From Bacillus sp. NEB1478 (lineage in GTDB: Bacteria > Bacillota > Bacilli > Bacillales > Fictibacillaceae): a stretch of DNA of 64,000 nucleotides. The translations under genes and the position numbers were made by a program. The stretch lies in the NCBI RefSeq assembly GCF_031582965.1, contig NZ_CP134049.1:3866925-3930924 (forward strand). The letters are read 5' to 3'. Under the pieces are notes generated by a model. It saw only the letters and a program-made list of their open reading frames with translations. It searched no databases and was not told the origin of the DNA. How positions within the stretch are numbered: position 1 is the stretch's first letter; the number at the start of each line of letters is the position of its first letter. Shown one piece after another: positions 9,895-20,959 of the stretch.

Positions 9895-11103
9895 TTAATT
9901 GATAATTCGTATTCTTATCGTTTTCCTGCCCCAGCTTTCCGCTTGAGATTGAGATGAAAAGAACACATCAATTCTATTGCCTTTAATCGCTCCCCCAGTA
10001 TCTGAAGCAATTGCATAACCATAGCCCTCAACATAAACTTTTGAGCCAAGAGGAATCACATTAGGATCCACCGCAATTACTTTTGCTCCTGGATTTGATT
10101 TTAAATTAAAGCCTGTTGCTGTTACACCAGAACAACCTGAGCAATTAGCAGTATAGGCAGTACTTGTTACTACTAGCTCTCTGCCTCCTGATTTGCTTGG
10201 TGCTTTACTACGTGAAACAACTGGCTGCGGTTTTGGTTTAGCTTTTGTACCAATCGCAACAATTTTATCTTTGCTATCAGCTAACGTTTTTGTCGTTACG
10301 AGTTTTCGGGAAACTTCTTTTCCGTTTTCCTTAACAACTTCGAAACTTTTTTCCACTTTGCCTTTTTCGCCTTCTTGTACGACACTCTGTTTCCCTTGTG
10401 TTAATCCGCTATCTTTGCGGTTAACTGTAGCAAACGGTGTTTCTTCTTCCACTACATCGGTGACCTTTTCTACTCTGATGACGTCAACCTGCGTTTTACC
10501 AGTGATTTTCTCTGTTTTTGCAGGCGATACTTTGTCTAATTCACCTAATGATACCTTTTGTTGCTTCAAAAGGTCAGCGACGGTAGTCGAAGTGGTCCAT
10601 ACTTGCTGTGATTTGCCACCAACAACAAGATTAACCGGAAATGCTGATTCAATCTCAACTTTCGAGTGATCTTGAATTTTAGCAGTAAGACCTGGCTTAA
10701 TAACATCGTGATTATTTAGTGTTAACTGCTGTTCTTTTACAAACTGTTCAACAGTTTTTGCTGTCGTCCAAACAGGTTTCTTTTTCCCGTTTACATTCAA
10801 GACAACTTTGTTTGCCTTAACATAATCTATCTTCATGTTGTCTTTCACCTTGGCATTGAGCCCCGGCCTGACTATATCATGCTGATTTGGTTTTATGTGA
10901 TATTCGCTTAGAAGTTCTCTTACAGTGTCTGCATGAGTATCCACTTCCGTCTTCTTACCGTTCAGCATAAGTGCTACTTCCGACTTTGTAGATGCATAAC
11001 CTACGAATCCAGTCGTAACTGCTAAAACAAGAAGAGCGGCTAAAGAAAGAGTAAGTTTCTTTCTGGTAAAACTCGAGAACAAAGCAATAATGTTTTTGTA
11101 CAT
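9895..11103 (-). CDS. yabE: YabE-like cell-wall protein with DUF348, G5 and 3D domains
   Basis: This is a membrane-anchored or secreted wall-active protein related to resuscitation-promoting factors. The N terminus has a basic stretch and one hydrophobic segment (about 16-37) that serves as signal or anchor. Three DUF348 repeats follow (about 41-80, 98-140, 157-195), each with the pattern LNGKK...T.A.TV..LL. A G5 domain spans about 205-290 and a C-terminal 3D domain about 312-402 (TSTAYTANCSGCSGVTATG; IAVDPNVIPLGSKVYVEGYG; ASDTGGAIKGNRIDVFF). The 3D aspartates typical of lytic transglycosylase-like double-psi barrels are present. It has its own promoter and terminator. The exact wall substrate is unknown. 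Confidence 0.9.
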   Translation of the reverse strand: MYKNIIALFSSFTRKKLTLSLAALLVLAVTTGFVGYASTKSEVALMLNGKKTEVDTHADTVRELLSEYHIKPNQHDIVRPGLNAKVKDNMKIDYVKANKVVLNVNGKKKPVWTTAKTVEQFVKEQQLTLNNHDVIKPGLTAKIQDHSKVEIESAFPVNLVVGGKSQQVWTTSTTVADLLKQQKVSLGELDKVSPAKTEKITGKTQVDVIRVEKVTDVVEEETPFATVNRKDSGLTQGKQSVVQEGEKGKVEKSFEVVKENGKEVSRKLVTTKTLADSKDKIVAIGTKAKPKPQPVVSRSKAPSKSGGRELVVTSTAYTANCSGCSGVTATGFNLKSNPGAKVIAVDPNVIPLGSKVYVEGYGYAIASDTGGAIKGNRIDVFFSSQSQAESWGRKTIRIRIIN

Positions 11104-11129
11104 CAGTTTTCCTCCCCTACAAGCAATGC

Positions 11130-11158
11130 ATTATAAATATCTTTTTTCTCTCTGTCAA
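11130..11158 (-). promoter_or_regulatory. Consensus sigma-A promoter of yabE
   Basis: TTGACA (11158-11153), 17 nt, TATAAT (11135-11130) on the minus strand, about 27 nt before the ATG. Exact consensus in both hexamers and spacing. Confidence 0.88.
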
Positions 11159-11319
11159 ATCACCCTCCCTTTCGTCATTAATTGACCCAAGGCTAATTAT
11201 GAACGGATAAGAAGGAAAAAGGGAAGAAAAAGAGTTTGACAAATTTCCTGTCCCTTTTGTCATATTTTGAAAGATCCTTGCGATATTCTTCACGTATTGC
11301 TAGTATCCGACAACATCCC

Positions 11320-12087
11320 TTATCGAGAAATGTTAAAAATTTTAAAAGCATTGTCGGAAGTTTCTTTGATGATGTCCTCAAGTGGAAGATCTTTTAGTTC
11401 GGCCAATGTTTGAGCGACGTATTTTACATAAGATGGTTCGTTTCTTTTTCCTCTCAAAGGATGAGGACTTAAGTAAGGACAATCCGTTTCAATCAAAAGC
11501 CGATCCATAGGAATATCCTTCGCAACTTCCTTAGGCTTCTTGGCATTTTTAAACGTAACAGGTCCACCAAAGCTTATGTAGAAATTCATTTCCATACATT
11601 GACGGGCAACTTCTATGCTTCCGCTGTAGCAGTGCATAATACCGCCAACTTCATGAGCATTTTCTTCCCTTAAGATATCAACAACATCTTGTGTTGCTTC
11701 CCTGTTATGAATAACAATCGGGAGCTTCACTTTTTTGGCAAGCCGAATCTGGCGCCGGAACACTTCTTTTTGAACATCTGCTGGAGACTTTTCCCAATGA
11801 TAATCAAGACCCATTTCCCCAAGTGCGACTACCTTTGGATGTGCAGCAAGTTCTTCGATCCATGCCAAATCTTCATCGGTCATGTCAATCGCATCAACTG
11901 GGTGCCAGCCGACGCAAGCATAAATGAAATCATATTGTTCTGCCAGGTTCATCGCTCCACGTATCGTTTCACGATCAAAACCAACAACGACAATATGTGT
12001 TACACCTTCATCCAATGCTCTTTGAATGACTTCTTGCCGATCTTCATCAAACTGTATTGCATTTATGTGTGCGTGTGTATCAAACAT
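11320..12087 (-). CDS. tatD: TatD family metal-dependent hydrolase
   Basis: TatD proteins are Mg-dependent TIM-barrel DNases (3'-5' exonuclease on damaged DNA) and may also act as D-aminoacyl-tRNA deacylases. The 255-residue protein has the two metal-binding His in FDTHAHIN (5 and 7), GEMGLDYHW near 92-100, IVIHNREA, GGIMHCYSGS and the late Asp in LLIETDCPYLSPHP. ATG at 12087 has AAAGGA 9 nt upstream; the longer frame adds 15 residues with no counterpart in homologues. It lies between metG and yabE as in B. subtilis. Confidence 0.94.
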   Translation of the reverse strand: MFDTHAHINAIQFDEDRQEVIQRALDEGVTHIVVVGFDRETIRGAMNLAEQYDFIYACVGWHPVDAIDMTDEDLAWIEELAAHPKVVALGEMGLDYHWEKSPADVQKEVFRRQIRLAKKVKLPIVIHNREATQDVVDILREENAHEVGGIMHCYSGSIEVARQCMEMNFYISFGGPVTFKNAKKPKEVAKDIPMDRLLIETDCPYLSPHPLRGKRNEPSYVKYVAQTLAELKDLPLEDIIKETSDNAFKIFNISR

Positions 12088-12229
12088 AGTGTACAATCCT
12101 TTCAACTTTACAAATCTTATCACATTTACCATTCAATTGGGTAACAACAGTATTACAATATAATTACATCATAGGCATAAAGACCTATTTTGTTTTCATA
12201 ATTGCTAAATAATTCTAGTCTTTTGAACT

Positions 12230-12256
12230 AAAAAAACAGGGATATGCTCCCTGCTT
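12230..12256 (-). terminator. Terminator after metG
   Basis: GCAGGGA and TCCCTGT pair around GCATA, followed by TTTTTTTAG on the minus strand. Confidence 0.85.
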
Positions 12257-12264
12257 TTCATTAT

Positions 12265-14265
<2,001 letters not shown>

Positions 14266-14271
14266 TTATAG

Positions 14272-14299
14272 GAAAAAAAGCCCCTCATTTTAGGGACCA
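14272..14299 (-). terminator. Terminator-like hairpin in the metG leader (possible attenuator)
   Basis: GTCCCT and AGGGGC pair around AAAATG and are followed by seven U on the minus strand, about 35 nt before the metG start. The only gene upstream on that strand is far away (abrB is divergent), so the hairpin can only act on the metG transcript itself. A matching antiterminator is not obvious. Confidence 0.6.
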
Positions 14300-14455
14300 T
14301 TTGTCTTTTAAATAATTAGAAAAAAATAACACTTACGGTAAATGTATCTTTTTTACAAAAACTATAAAAAACTGTTTACATTAGGACATAAAAGTAAAAA
14401 AGCAAGCGAAAGATTTCTATGTAAATACTTTCATTATTCTCTTTTCTTCCTTCAA

Positions 14456-14485
14456 AATATACCTAATGCATTGAAAGTGTGTCAA
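14456..14485 (-). promoter_or_regulatory. Sigma-A promoter of metG
   Basis: TTGACA (14485-14480), 18 nt, TATATT (14461-14456) on the minus strand. It predicts a leader of about 210 nt in front of metG that contains the terminator-like hairpin. Confidence 0.7.
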
Positions 14486-14540
14486 GGTAAACAGGCTTAA
14501 GGTTGAAAGGAATAATTGAATAGTATTTTTTGTTGTTAGT

Positions 14541-14560
14541 TTTGTCGAAATTTGACGATT
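14541..14560 (+). promoter_or_regulatory. Upstream pair of Spo0A boxes, abrB region
   Basis: TTTGTCGAAATTTGACGATT holds TGTCGAA (14543-14549), an exact core 0A box, and a second degenerate TGACGAT 10 bp later. It lies about 190 bp upstream of the abrB promoter and also near the metG promoter. Confidence 0.6.
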
Positions 14561-14731
14561 CATCTCATTCCCATTTTCCAGTAATATTTTTTCATCTTTT
14601 ACACTTTTTTGAATTTTTTATGACAATATATGAATAATTCTTCCATTATCATGTTTTGGAAGTATTATTAAAAGGGTATATAACATAGAATTCAACTGGT
14701 AAAGCTCTAAAAAATGTTTAAGTCAAAACTA

Positions 14732-14760
14732 TTGACGGCAATTGGAAATCTTGGTAAGAT
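14732..14760 (+). promoter_or_regulatory. Sigma-A promoter of abrB
   Basis: TTGACG (14732-14737), 17 nt, TAAGAT (14755-14760). Predicted start near 14767, about 80 nt before the abrB ATG. Confidence 0.8.
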
Positions 14761-14773
14761 GTACTCGTAAGAT

Positions 14774-14793
14774 TTTGTCGAATTCTGACGATT
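14774..14793 (+). promoter_or_regulatory. Spo0A boxes just downstream of the abrB start site
   Basis: TTTGTCGAATTCTGACGATT contains TGTCGAA (14776-14782) and TGACGAT (14786-14792), spaced one helical turn apart. Placement at about +10 to +26 is the arrangement by which Spo0A-P represses abrB in B. subtilis. Confidence 0.82.
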
Positions 14794-14845
14794 TAGATTT
14801 AGATAGATAGGGAAATATTTTTATATATTAGGAGGAGAAAATTTT

Positions 14846-15130
14846 ATGAAATCTACAGGTATTGTACGTAAAGTTGACGAACTAGGACGCGTGGTAATTC
14901 CGATCGAACTTCGTCGTACTCTTGGAATTGCAGAAAAAGATGCTCTAGAAATCTATGTGGATGACGATCGTATCATCCTTAAAAAATACAAGCCAAACAT
15001 GACTTGTGCAGTAACTGGTGAAGTTTCTGATGACAACTACACTGTTGCCGGCGGAAAAATCATCCTTAGCCGTGAAGGTGCTAAAGAAGTTATGGACGAA
15101 CTTCAAAAGCAATTACAAACTGCAAAGTAA
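14846..15130 (+). CDS. abrB: Transition-state regulator AbrB
   Basis: AbrB is a tetrameric DNA-binding protein that represses many post-exponential genes (spoVG, matrix, antibiotic genes) during growth. The 94 residues have the N-terminal swapped-hairpin AbrB/MazE fold (KSTGIVRKVDELGRVVIPIE, 2-21; conserved Arg residues of the DNA-binding face) and a C-terminal multimerisation domain. The Cys in NMTCAVTGE (54), conserved in AbrB, is present. AGGAGG precedes the ATG. It stands alone on the plus strand, divergent from metG and convergent with rsmI, with promoter, 0A boxes and terminator all visible. Confidence 0.97.
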   Translation: MKSTGIVRKVDELGRVVIPIELRRTLGIAEKDALEIYVDDDRIILKKYKPNMTCAVTGEVSDDNYTVAGGKIILSREGAKEVMDELQKQLQTAK

Positions 15131-15145
15131 ACCATTAAATAATTA

Positions 15146-15177
15146 GAGCCTTCGCTTAGAAGGCTCTTTTCTTTTGT
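15146..15177 (+). terminator. Terminator after abrB
   Basis: GAGCCTTC and GAAGGCTC pair around GCTTA, followed by TTTTCTTTTG. Confidence 0.88.
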
Positions 15178-15227
15178 TTAATGCTCTTTTTAAAAGATTT
15201 ACGAAAACAGCCTTGGTTTAAGGAGCA

Positions 15228-16112
15228 CTACAAGCCGTGATATTCTTGATAAACATCTCTCTTTGGAACATTACGATCAGTAGCTGCTAATTTAATGGCA
15301 TCTTTCGGTTTTTCACCTTGATTTATATAATGTTCAACATGATCTGAAATCGACAATGCTTCCCACCATGATTCAGTATCATCATCTTTAAAATCTCGAT
15401 TGCCGCTGCCTTCAACGACCAGGCAGAATTCTCCTCTAATTTCAGCATCACCTTGGTTTAGATACTCCGAAACTTCTTTTAGTGTGCCTCTTGTAATTTC
15501 TTCAAACTTTTTCGTCAGTTCACGAACGACTGCTATTTTGCGGTTTTCCAATACTTCATTCATGGCCTTTAATGTTTCTTTTAAACGATGAGGTGCTTCA
15601 TAAAACAATAAAGTGGAAGGAAATCGTTTTAGTCTTTCTAGCTCTTCCTTCTTTTCTTTCTTGCCTCTCGGTAAAAAACCGTAAAAGGTAAAAAGTTCTG
15701 TATCTAATCCGGAAGCAACGAGAGCTGGCAATGCTGCATTCGCACCCGGAAGAGGAATAACCGGAATTTTTTCTTCTACACATTGAACCACAAGTTCGTA
15801 CCCTGGATCTGAAATCCCCGGCATCCCGGCATCTGTTACTAATGCGATTTGTTTACCTTCTTTTAGACTCTCTAGTAACTTCATTCCGCTTTGCATTTTG
15901 TTATGATCATGATAACTCGTCAATGGAGTGCTGATTTCAAAGTGGTTGCATAACTTTTTTGTTTGTCTCGTATCCTCAGCAGCGATTAAATCCGATTCTT
16001 TTAACAATCGAACGGCACGGAACGTCATATCCTCCAAGTTTCCAATCGGAGTTGGAACGAGGTACAGTGCACCTTCTCCATTTTCATTATGGAAGCTCTT
16101 TTGTTGCCACAT
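15228..16112 (-). CDS. rsmI: 16S rRNA (cytidine1402-2'-O)-methyltransferase
   Basis: RsmI adds the 2'-O-methyl group of m4Cm1402 in the ribosomal P site. The 294-residue tetrapyrrole-methylase-fold protein has LVPTPIGNLEDMTFRA near 18-33, AAEDTRQTKKL near 43-53, and the SAM-binding GMPGISDPGYELV near 95. The start at 16112 has GGGAAG 8 nt upstream and matches the B. subtilis start; an ATG six codons earlier is unsupported. The 5' end overlaps the yazA end by 26 nt, indicating coupled translation in a yabB-yazA-rsmI unit. Confidence 0.95.
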   Translation of the reverse strand: MWQQKSFHNENGEGALYLVPTPIGNLEDMTFRAVRLLKESDLIAAEDTRQTKKLCNHFEISTPLTSYHDHNKMQSGMKLLESLKEGKQIALVTDAGMPGISDPGYELVVQCVEEKIPVIPLPGANAALPALVASGLDTELFTFYGFLPRGKKEKKEELERLKRFPSTLLFYEAPHRLKETLKAMNEVLENRKIAVVRELTKKFEEITRGTLKEVSEYLNQGDAEIRGEFCLVVEGSGNRDFKDDDTESWWEALSISDHVEHYINQGEKPKDAIKLAATDRNVPKRDVYQEYHGL

Positions 16113-16380
16113 ATGAAACACTTCCCTCATTAATTATTCTCTCTTTTGCAGATCTGTTCAGTTTTTTTATCGCAAATTCTGCTTTCATCGCTTCTGTTTT
16201 TGTTGGGAAAGACTCCTGATACACAAGCCGAAAAGGTCCTCTTCCTCTTGTATATTTCGCACCTTTTCCATCCTCATGTTTACGCAGGCGCTGAGTAATT
16301 TCATTCGTATAGCCTGTATAGTATGTACCATCTTTGCATTCTAGAATATAGACAAAATGATTGTCCTCATGATTCACCAT
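16087..16380 (-). CDS. yazA: GIY-YIG domain nuclease-like protein YazA
   Basis: A 97-residue UPF0213 protein consisting of a single GIY-YIG domain: FVYILECKDGTYYTGYTNEI (9-28) contains the paired YIL...YTGYT motif, followed by Arg in QRLRKH and Glu in AEFAIKKL. Such free-standing domains are Slx1-like, and some cut structured DNA; the cellular target of YazA is not known. GAGG lies 7 nt before the ATG. It overlaps yabB by 14 nt and rsmI by 26 nt. Confidence 0.92.
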   Translation of the reverse strand: MVNHEDNHFVYILECKDGTYYTGYTNEITQRLRKHEDGKGAKYTRGRGPFRLVYQESFPTKTEAMKAEFAIKKLNRSAKERIINEGSVSYVATKELP

Positions 16381-17110
16381 AGAACATCCTCTTTAACTCA
16401 GACGTATATTCACCATCGTTTCCGTAAACAGTTAGAGGCGGCATAATGTGCAGATCAGGCTTGCCGTTCTTTAAACCTTCTATTAAAAGCATGTTCGCTT
16501 CACTGCCTGATTTTGGATAAATTAGCTGCAGTTTTTTGGGCTCAAGTTGATATTGCCTCATATAAGCTAATATTTCCATAAGCCGATTCGGACGATGTAC
16601 CATCGACACCTTTCCGCCTTGCTTTACGAGCTGACTGCTAACACGAATGACATCTTCTAATGAACAATGTATTTCATGCCTCGCTATAGCTAAATGTTCA
16701 TTTAAATTATGGTCTATTTCATTCATTGAAGGAAAATAGGGCGGATTGCATGTTAAAGCGTCAAATGTTCCAAAACCATAGCGAGCTGGTGCCTCTTTTA
16801 TATCTCCCAAATCCATCTGAACTTGTGTCGTTAATTCATTTAACGCTACGCTTCTCTTTGCCATACTATGCAGCTTTTCCTGTATCTCAACACCAGTAAT
16901 TAGTGCATTTGACCGCTTGGTTAAAAGAAGCGCAACTGCACCATTTCCGCTGCAAAGATCGATTATCTTACCCCTTTTGATCGGAACCCAGGCGAAGCGA
17001 CTCAGCAATACAGCATCCAATGAAAATGAAAAAACAGAAGGGCTTTGTATGATTTTCAAATCCTCATGCACCAAGTAGTCGACTCTTTCGTTCGGAAGGA
17101 GCTGTGTCAC
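16367..17110 (-). CDS. yabB: tRNA1(Val) adenine-N6-methyltransferase-like protein (YabB)
   Basis: A Rossmann-fold SAM-dependent methyltransferase related to E. coli TrmN6/YfiC, which makes m6A37 in tRNA-Val. The 247 residues show the SAM motif IIDLCSGNGAVALLL near 48-62 and the N6-adenine catalytic NPPYF near 121. It starts at GTG with AGGGG 8 nt upstream. It is the first gene of the yabB-yazA-rsmI unit, just past the yabA terminator. The class is certain from NPPY; the exact tRNA target is inferred from family. Confidence 0.9.
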   Translation of the reverse strand: MTQLLPNERVDYLVHEDLKIIQSPSVFSFSLDAVLLSRFAWVPIKRGKIIDLCSGNGAVALLLTKRSNALITGVEIQEKLHSMAKRSVALNELTTQVQMDLGDIKEAPARYGFGTFDALTCNPPYFPSMNEIDHNLNEHLAIARHEIHCSLEDVIRVSSQLVKQGGKVSMVHRPNRLMEILAYMRQYQLEPKKLQLIYPKSGSEANMLLIEGLKNGKPDLHIMPPLTVYGNDGEYTSELKRMFYGES

Positions 17111-17254
17111 AGCAAAAACCCCTTTCTATAGAAAACTTGGCTGACGATAAGCTTTTTTGTCAGCCTTAGTTGCACTTATACTTTAGACGTAAGCATGTTA
17201 CTACATCATCATCCATCAGGTTAACAAGTTATTATTTCTTAAAGGTGTAATAAT

Positions 17255-17281
17255 AAAAAGCCTTCCCCTTAGGAAAGGCGT
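17255..17281 (-). terminator. Terminator after yabA
   Basis: GCCTTTCC and GGGGAAGGC pair around TAA, followed by TTTTTATTA on the minus strand; it ends the tmk-to-yabA operon. Confidence 0.85.
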
Positions 17282-17635
17282 TTATTTCTTATTTAAAAAT
17301 GAAAGACAGAACAAACAATCTCCCTCAGAACGGATACTTCCGTAGTGAAGGTTGCAAATGTGGAATCCTTCTTGGTAGAGACGAGCTAGGTTATCATAAC
17401 CTTCGCCGATATCGGTTGATTCTTTTTTACCTTTAGAGGATGAAGTACTTGTTTTAGTACTTCTTTTTCCGTCGCGATTTAGTTTGTTTCTCAAGTTTTC
17501 ATTTTCCATCATGAGATGGTGGTTTTCTTCGATTAATGCCGCTAAATGGGTTTTTAACTCCTCAAGCTGATTCGACAACTCTGTAATTTGTTCTTCCATT
17601 TGTACGACACGGGAAAATACACTCTTTTTTTCCAA
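17282..17635 (-). CDS. yabA: Replication initiation control protein YabA
   Basis: YabA binds DnaA and the DnaN clamp and prevents over-initiation at oriC. The 117-residue protein has an N-terminal coiled coil (about 5-55, heptads with Leu and Glu) that forms the tetramer, a Ser/Thr/Lys-rich linker, and a C-terminal zinc-binding domain with [19 protein letters not shown], the conserved His in NLHYG and the pair CLFC near the end. I chose a TTG start (17635) because GAGGTGG lies 5 nt upstream and the protein then begins MEKK, like B. subtilis MDKK; a GTG three codons earlier is inside that ribosome site. Partners dnaA, dnaN, dnaX and holB are all in this window. Confidence 0.94.
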   Translation of the reverse strand: MEKKSVFSRVVQMEEQITELSNQLEELKTHLAALIEENHHLMMENENLRNKLNRDGKRSTKTSTSSSKGKKESTDIGEGYDNLARLYQEGFHICNLHYGSIRSEGDCLFCLSFLNKK

Positions 17636-17649
17636 GAATTCCACCTCTT

Positions 17650-18480
17650 TTACTCTGTGGCCTGACTGAATAGTTCCTCTTTTTTGCCTGCTAGCTCGTC
17701 CAATGTAAATTCTGTTGTTCTTTCCATTGAAGGTATGTTTACTTGTATCAACTTCTCAAGCAAGTTCAAGCCAACAACACGACCCACACCATGAGGCGTC
17801 ATAATTTCCTCACCCACATCAGGCATTTCTTCTTTTGCTTCTTCGTAATAGTCATTTTCATACTTTAAACAGCACATTAAACGGCCGCAAAGACCGGATA
17901 TTTTAGCTGGGTTTAATGATAGGTTCTGATCTTTTGCCATTTTGATCGAGACAGGTTCGAAGTCTCCCAAAAATGTAGAACAGCATAACATTCGCCCGCA
18001 AGGACCAATTCCGCCTAGCATTTTTGCTTCATCTCTGACACCAATTTGTCTGAGTTCGATTCTCGTTCTGAAGATTGAGGCTAGATCTTTTACAAGTTCA
18101 CGGAAATCAATTCTTCCATCTGCAGTAAAATAGAAGATAATTTTGTTTCGATCAAATGTATATTCAACATCGACCAGCTTCATGTCCAGCTGGTGTTCAA
18201 TGATTTTTTCCTCACAACTATTAAACGCTTCCTTAGCGGCTGCTTTATTTTCTTCTACAGACAATATATCCTTCTGTGTCGCGAGCCGAACGACTTTCTT
18301 TAAAGGAAGAACAACATCATTCTCCCCGACTAGTTTCTTATCGATAACTACCTTGCCATACTCTATTCCACGCGCTGTTTCAACAATGACGAACGCGTCT
18401 TTTTTCACTTCAAGGTCGCCGGGGTCGAAATAATATACTTTACCCGCCTTTTTAAAGCGGATTCCCACTACCTCATACAA
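17650..18480 (-). CDS. ricT: PSP1-domain protein RicT (YaaT), subunit of the RicAFT complex
   Basis: RicT, with RicA (YmcA) and RicF (YlbF), forms an iron-sulfur complex that partners RNase Y in mRNA maturation and favours sporulation, competence and biofilm. The 276 residues contain the PSP1 C-terminal domain and the Cys-rich core [14 protein letters not shown] (near 160-173) and [15 protein letters not shown] (near 196-210) that supplies cluster ligands. It starts at TTG with GGGAGG 8 nt upstream. Four bases separate it from holB and five from the longer yabA frame, so the group is tightly coupled. Confidence 0.95.
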   Translation of the reverse strand: MYEVVGIRFKKAGKVYYFDPGDLEVKKDAFVIVETARGIEYGKVVIDKKLVGENDVVLPLKKVVRLATQKDILSVEENKAAAKEAFNSCEEKIIEHQLDMKLVDVEYTFDRNKIIFYFTADGRIDFRELVKDLASIFRTRIELRQIGVRDEAKMLGGIGPCGRMLCCSTFLGDFEPVSIKMAKDQNLSLNPAKISGLCGRLMCCLKYENDYYEEAKEEMPDVGEEIMTPHGVGRVVGLNLLEKLIQVNIPSMERTTEFTLDELAGKKEELFSQATE

Positions 18481-18484
18481 GGTT

Positions 18485-19474
18485 TTATCCCTCCCGTAAT
18501 CGTAAAACCAATTGCTCCATCACCATAAGTGGGCTCACATTGCTTCTGAGTCTAGCCTGAGCAGTCAGAATCGATTGCAATGCTTCTCCTGCCTTCCGCT
18601 GAGACGTTTGAAGCGCCTGCTGCTCTAATGCTTGAAGCTGATCGAAAAACACAACGTTTTCCGTCTTTGATAAATGTATAGATAAAAGATCCCGATACCA
18701 GATCAAAAGTAAGTTTAAAGCTAATCGCAACTGTTCTTTTTCTTTGAAAAAACTAAGATATTGATCTTGTAATACAACAAGACAATAATCAGGCCGCTGC
18801 CTTAGTTCCTCTGTTAATTGTATCACTTTGGCTCTAGCTTGTGCAAACCACTCTTCCCTACAAATTTCGAGCGCTTCTGCATAATCTGACGTAAGTGAAG
18901 AGGCTAATGCTGCGATCGGTTTTGGTATTTCTTCCTCAAGCAGTTTTTGTAAAATTCCTTCTGGAGCAAGGGGAGAGAACGATAATGTCTGAGCTCGGGA
19001 GCGGATCGTTTCGAGCAGATGATGTACCTGTTCCGTTAATAATACTGCGATCGTGTCCGACCCCGGTTCTTCCAAAAATTTCAGCAAACTATTTGCAGCC
19101 TGAACGGTCATTTTATCCGCATGCTCCACAATGTATACTTTTTTAGAAGATTCCATTCCGCTATAGGCAAATTCTTTTTGCAGGCTTCTGATTTGATCAA
19201 TTTTTATGGACTGTCCATCAGGAGTGATGATATGAACATCAGGATGGTTGCCAGACGTTATCCTTTTACAGTTCGAACAATTTTCACACGGGTCTCCATC
19301 GATGGCGTTTTTGCACATAAAAGCTTTCGCCAATACTTTTGCAACAGCCATCTTGCCTGTCCCATGTGCCCCTTCAAAAATATATGCATGAGCGAGCCGC
19401 TGCTTTTTGATGCTATTCTTCAATTGTTTAACAACCCGAGGCTGTGTCATGCTAGTTTCTTCCCAGCTCACCAT
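18485..19474 (-). CDS. holB: DNA polymerase III delta prime subunit
   Basis: Delta prime is the stator of the clamp-loader (with DnaX and HolA) that places DnaN on DNA. The 329-residue AAA+ protein has a Walker-A-like GAHGTGKM near residue 36, with Met where a Ser/Thr is needed for hydrolysis; this fits the family, in which delta prime does not hydrolyse ATP. The zinc module follows as CKNA...DPCENCSNCKR. The start at 19474 has AGGTGG 5 nt upstream; the GTG three codons earlier lies in that site. It sits between yaaR and ricT with 12-nt and 4-nt gaps. Confidence 0.95.
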   Translation of the reverse strand: MVSWEETSMTQPRVVKQLKNSIKKQRLAHAYIFEGAHGTGKMAVAKVLAKAFMCKNAIDGDPCENCSNCKRITSGNHPDVHIITPDGQSIKIDQIRSLQKEFAYSGMESSKKVYIVEHADKMTVQAANSLLKFLEEPGSDTIAVLLTEQVHHLLETIRSRAQTLSFSPLAPEGILQKLLEEEIPKPIAALASSLTSDYAEALEICREEWFAQARAKVIQLTEELRQRPDYCLVVLQDQYLSFFKEKEQLRLALNLLLIWYRDLLSIHLSKTENVVFFDQLQALEQQALQTSQRKAGEALQSILTAQARLRSNVSPLMVMEQLVLRLREG

Positions 19475-19486
19475 ATATTCCACCTA

Positions 19487-19927
19487 CTACGTATATAGAT
19501 TCACTAATAACCCTTTAATTTCACCTATCTTATCTAAAAGATGAATGGATTCTTTCTCCTGGCTCAACACCATTTCCGTTACTTGAATCAATCCTTCATC
19601 TACTTCCTTAACAAGTTTAAGCGTTCTTGATCTTCCTTGTTCGTTCCAGCTCTTGTTTTGCTTTAATTGCATTCCAAAGTCAACGGCTTCTTTTACAAAG
19701 CGCTGGACTAAGTTTTTATAAAGCTGCAGATCACGAACAGTTTGTGATTGAAGCAGTCTTTTTCCTTGTGCTTCAATATCCCCCAGAAGCCGGGTCAACT
19801 GTTCTGACTGGAGTTTGTCACTTTGTTTAGACATCGTTTCTCCAAACGAAATAGATGGTTTTTTGTCTGCTTTCCCATCATTATGTTTCGTATCGAGAAC
19901 AGGTCTTATATCTTGACCAATTTTCAT
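19487..19927 (-). CDS. yaaR: DUF327 family protein YaaR
   Basis: A 146-residue all-helical protein of unknown function conserved next to holB in Bacillales. Sequence features are an N-terminal polar stretch (GQDIRPVLDTKHNDGKADKK) and a helical C-terminal domain with the conserved LQLYKNLVQRFVKEAVDFG (about 85-103) and a Leu-rich end. There is no signal peptide and no catalytic motif. It lies between darA and holB in the tmk operon. I cannot assign a function. Confidence 0.88.
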   Translation of the reverse strand: MKIGQDIRPVLDTKHNDGKADKKPSISFGETMSKQSDKLQSEQLTRLLGDIEAQGKRLLQSQTVRDLQLYKNLVQRFVKEAVDFGMQLKQNKSWNEQGRSRTLKLVKEVDEGLIQVTEMVLSQEKESIHLLDKIGEIKGLLVNLYT

Positions 19928-19957
19928 AATTACCCCTCAATTAGACGTTTGATTGTA

Positions 19958-20302
<345 letters not shown>

Positions 20303-20947
20303 TTACTTTTCCTTATGATTCGCTAAAAGTATCTCTAAATCCTTTACGATTTCAAGAAACACAGTATCTGGATCTTGTTCTCCATTAATGCGGACAATTC
20401 GTTCTGTATTGTTTGAAAAGATATGCTTGAATCCTTCTCTTACTCGATCATGATAGGCGAATTCTTTTTGTTCGATGCGGTCAAGATTGCCATCTCCATA
20501 ACGTGCTCTCATTCTTTCTCTGCCTACTTGAGGTGAAACATCAACAAAATAACTTCGATCCGGCACTAATCCGCTAGTAGCGATGTTGTTCACTTGTAAC
20601 ACACGCTCTTCCCCTACACCAAGGCCAAATCCTTGATAAGCAAGTGAAGCATCAACAAACCGGTCACATAAAACTACTTTCCCCTGCTCTAAAGCCGGGA
20701 TGATCTTTTCGTGAACATGCTGGGCTCTTGAAGCTGCATACAATAACACTTCGGTTAGATCATGCATCTCTTTGTGCTCAGGATCTAAAATCAGTCCGCG
20801 AATCTTATCACTGATCCTTGTACCGCCTGGTTCACGTGTTTGGATAAAATCAATCTTTTGTTTTGCCAGATATTCAGCAACCTTTGAAACTTGTGTTGTT
20901 TTTCCTGATCCATCCGGACCTTCTAGCGTAATAAATAAACCATTCAA
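20303..20947 (-). CDS. tmk: Thymidylate kinase
   Basis: Tmk phosphorylates dTMP to dTDP for DNA synthesis. The 214-residue P-loop kinase has GPDGSGKTTQ (10-19), the substrate motif TREPGGTRISDKIR (37-50) with the DRFVDASLAYQG block near 93-104, and a LID region with Arg residues. Translation starts at TTG with GGAG 8 nt upstream. It begins 13 bp past the yaaO stop and leads the tmk-darA-yaaR-holB-ricT-yabA operon. Confidence 0.96.
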   Translation of the reverse strand: MNGLFITLEGPDGSGKTTQVSKVAEYLAKQKIDFIQTREPGGTRISDKIRGLILDPEHKEMHDLTEVLLYAASRAQHVHEKIIPALEQGKVVLCDRFVDASLAYQGFGLGVGEERVLQVNNIATSGLVPDRSYFVDVSPQVGRERMRARYGDGNLDRIEQKEFAYHDRVREGFKHIFSNNTERIVRINGEQDPDTVFLEIVKDLEILLANHKEK

Positions 20948-20959
20948 TGCTCTTGCTCC

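Noticed and set aside
18485..19474. Loss of the Walker A Ser/Thr in HolB as a defect
   Set aside because: Delta prime subunits normally do not hydrolyse ATP, and B. subtilis HolB has a similar change; this is typical of the family.
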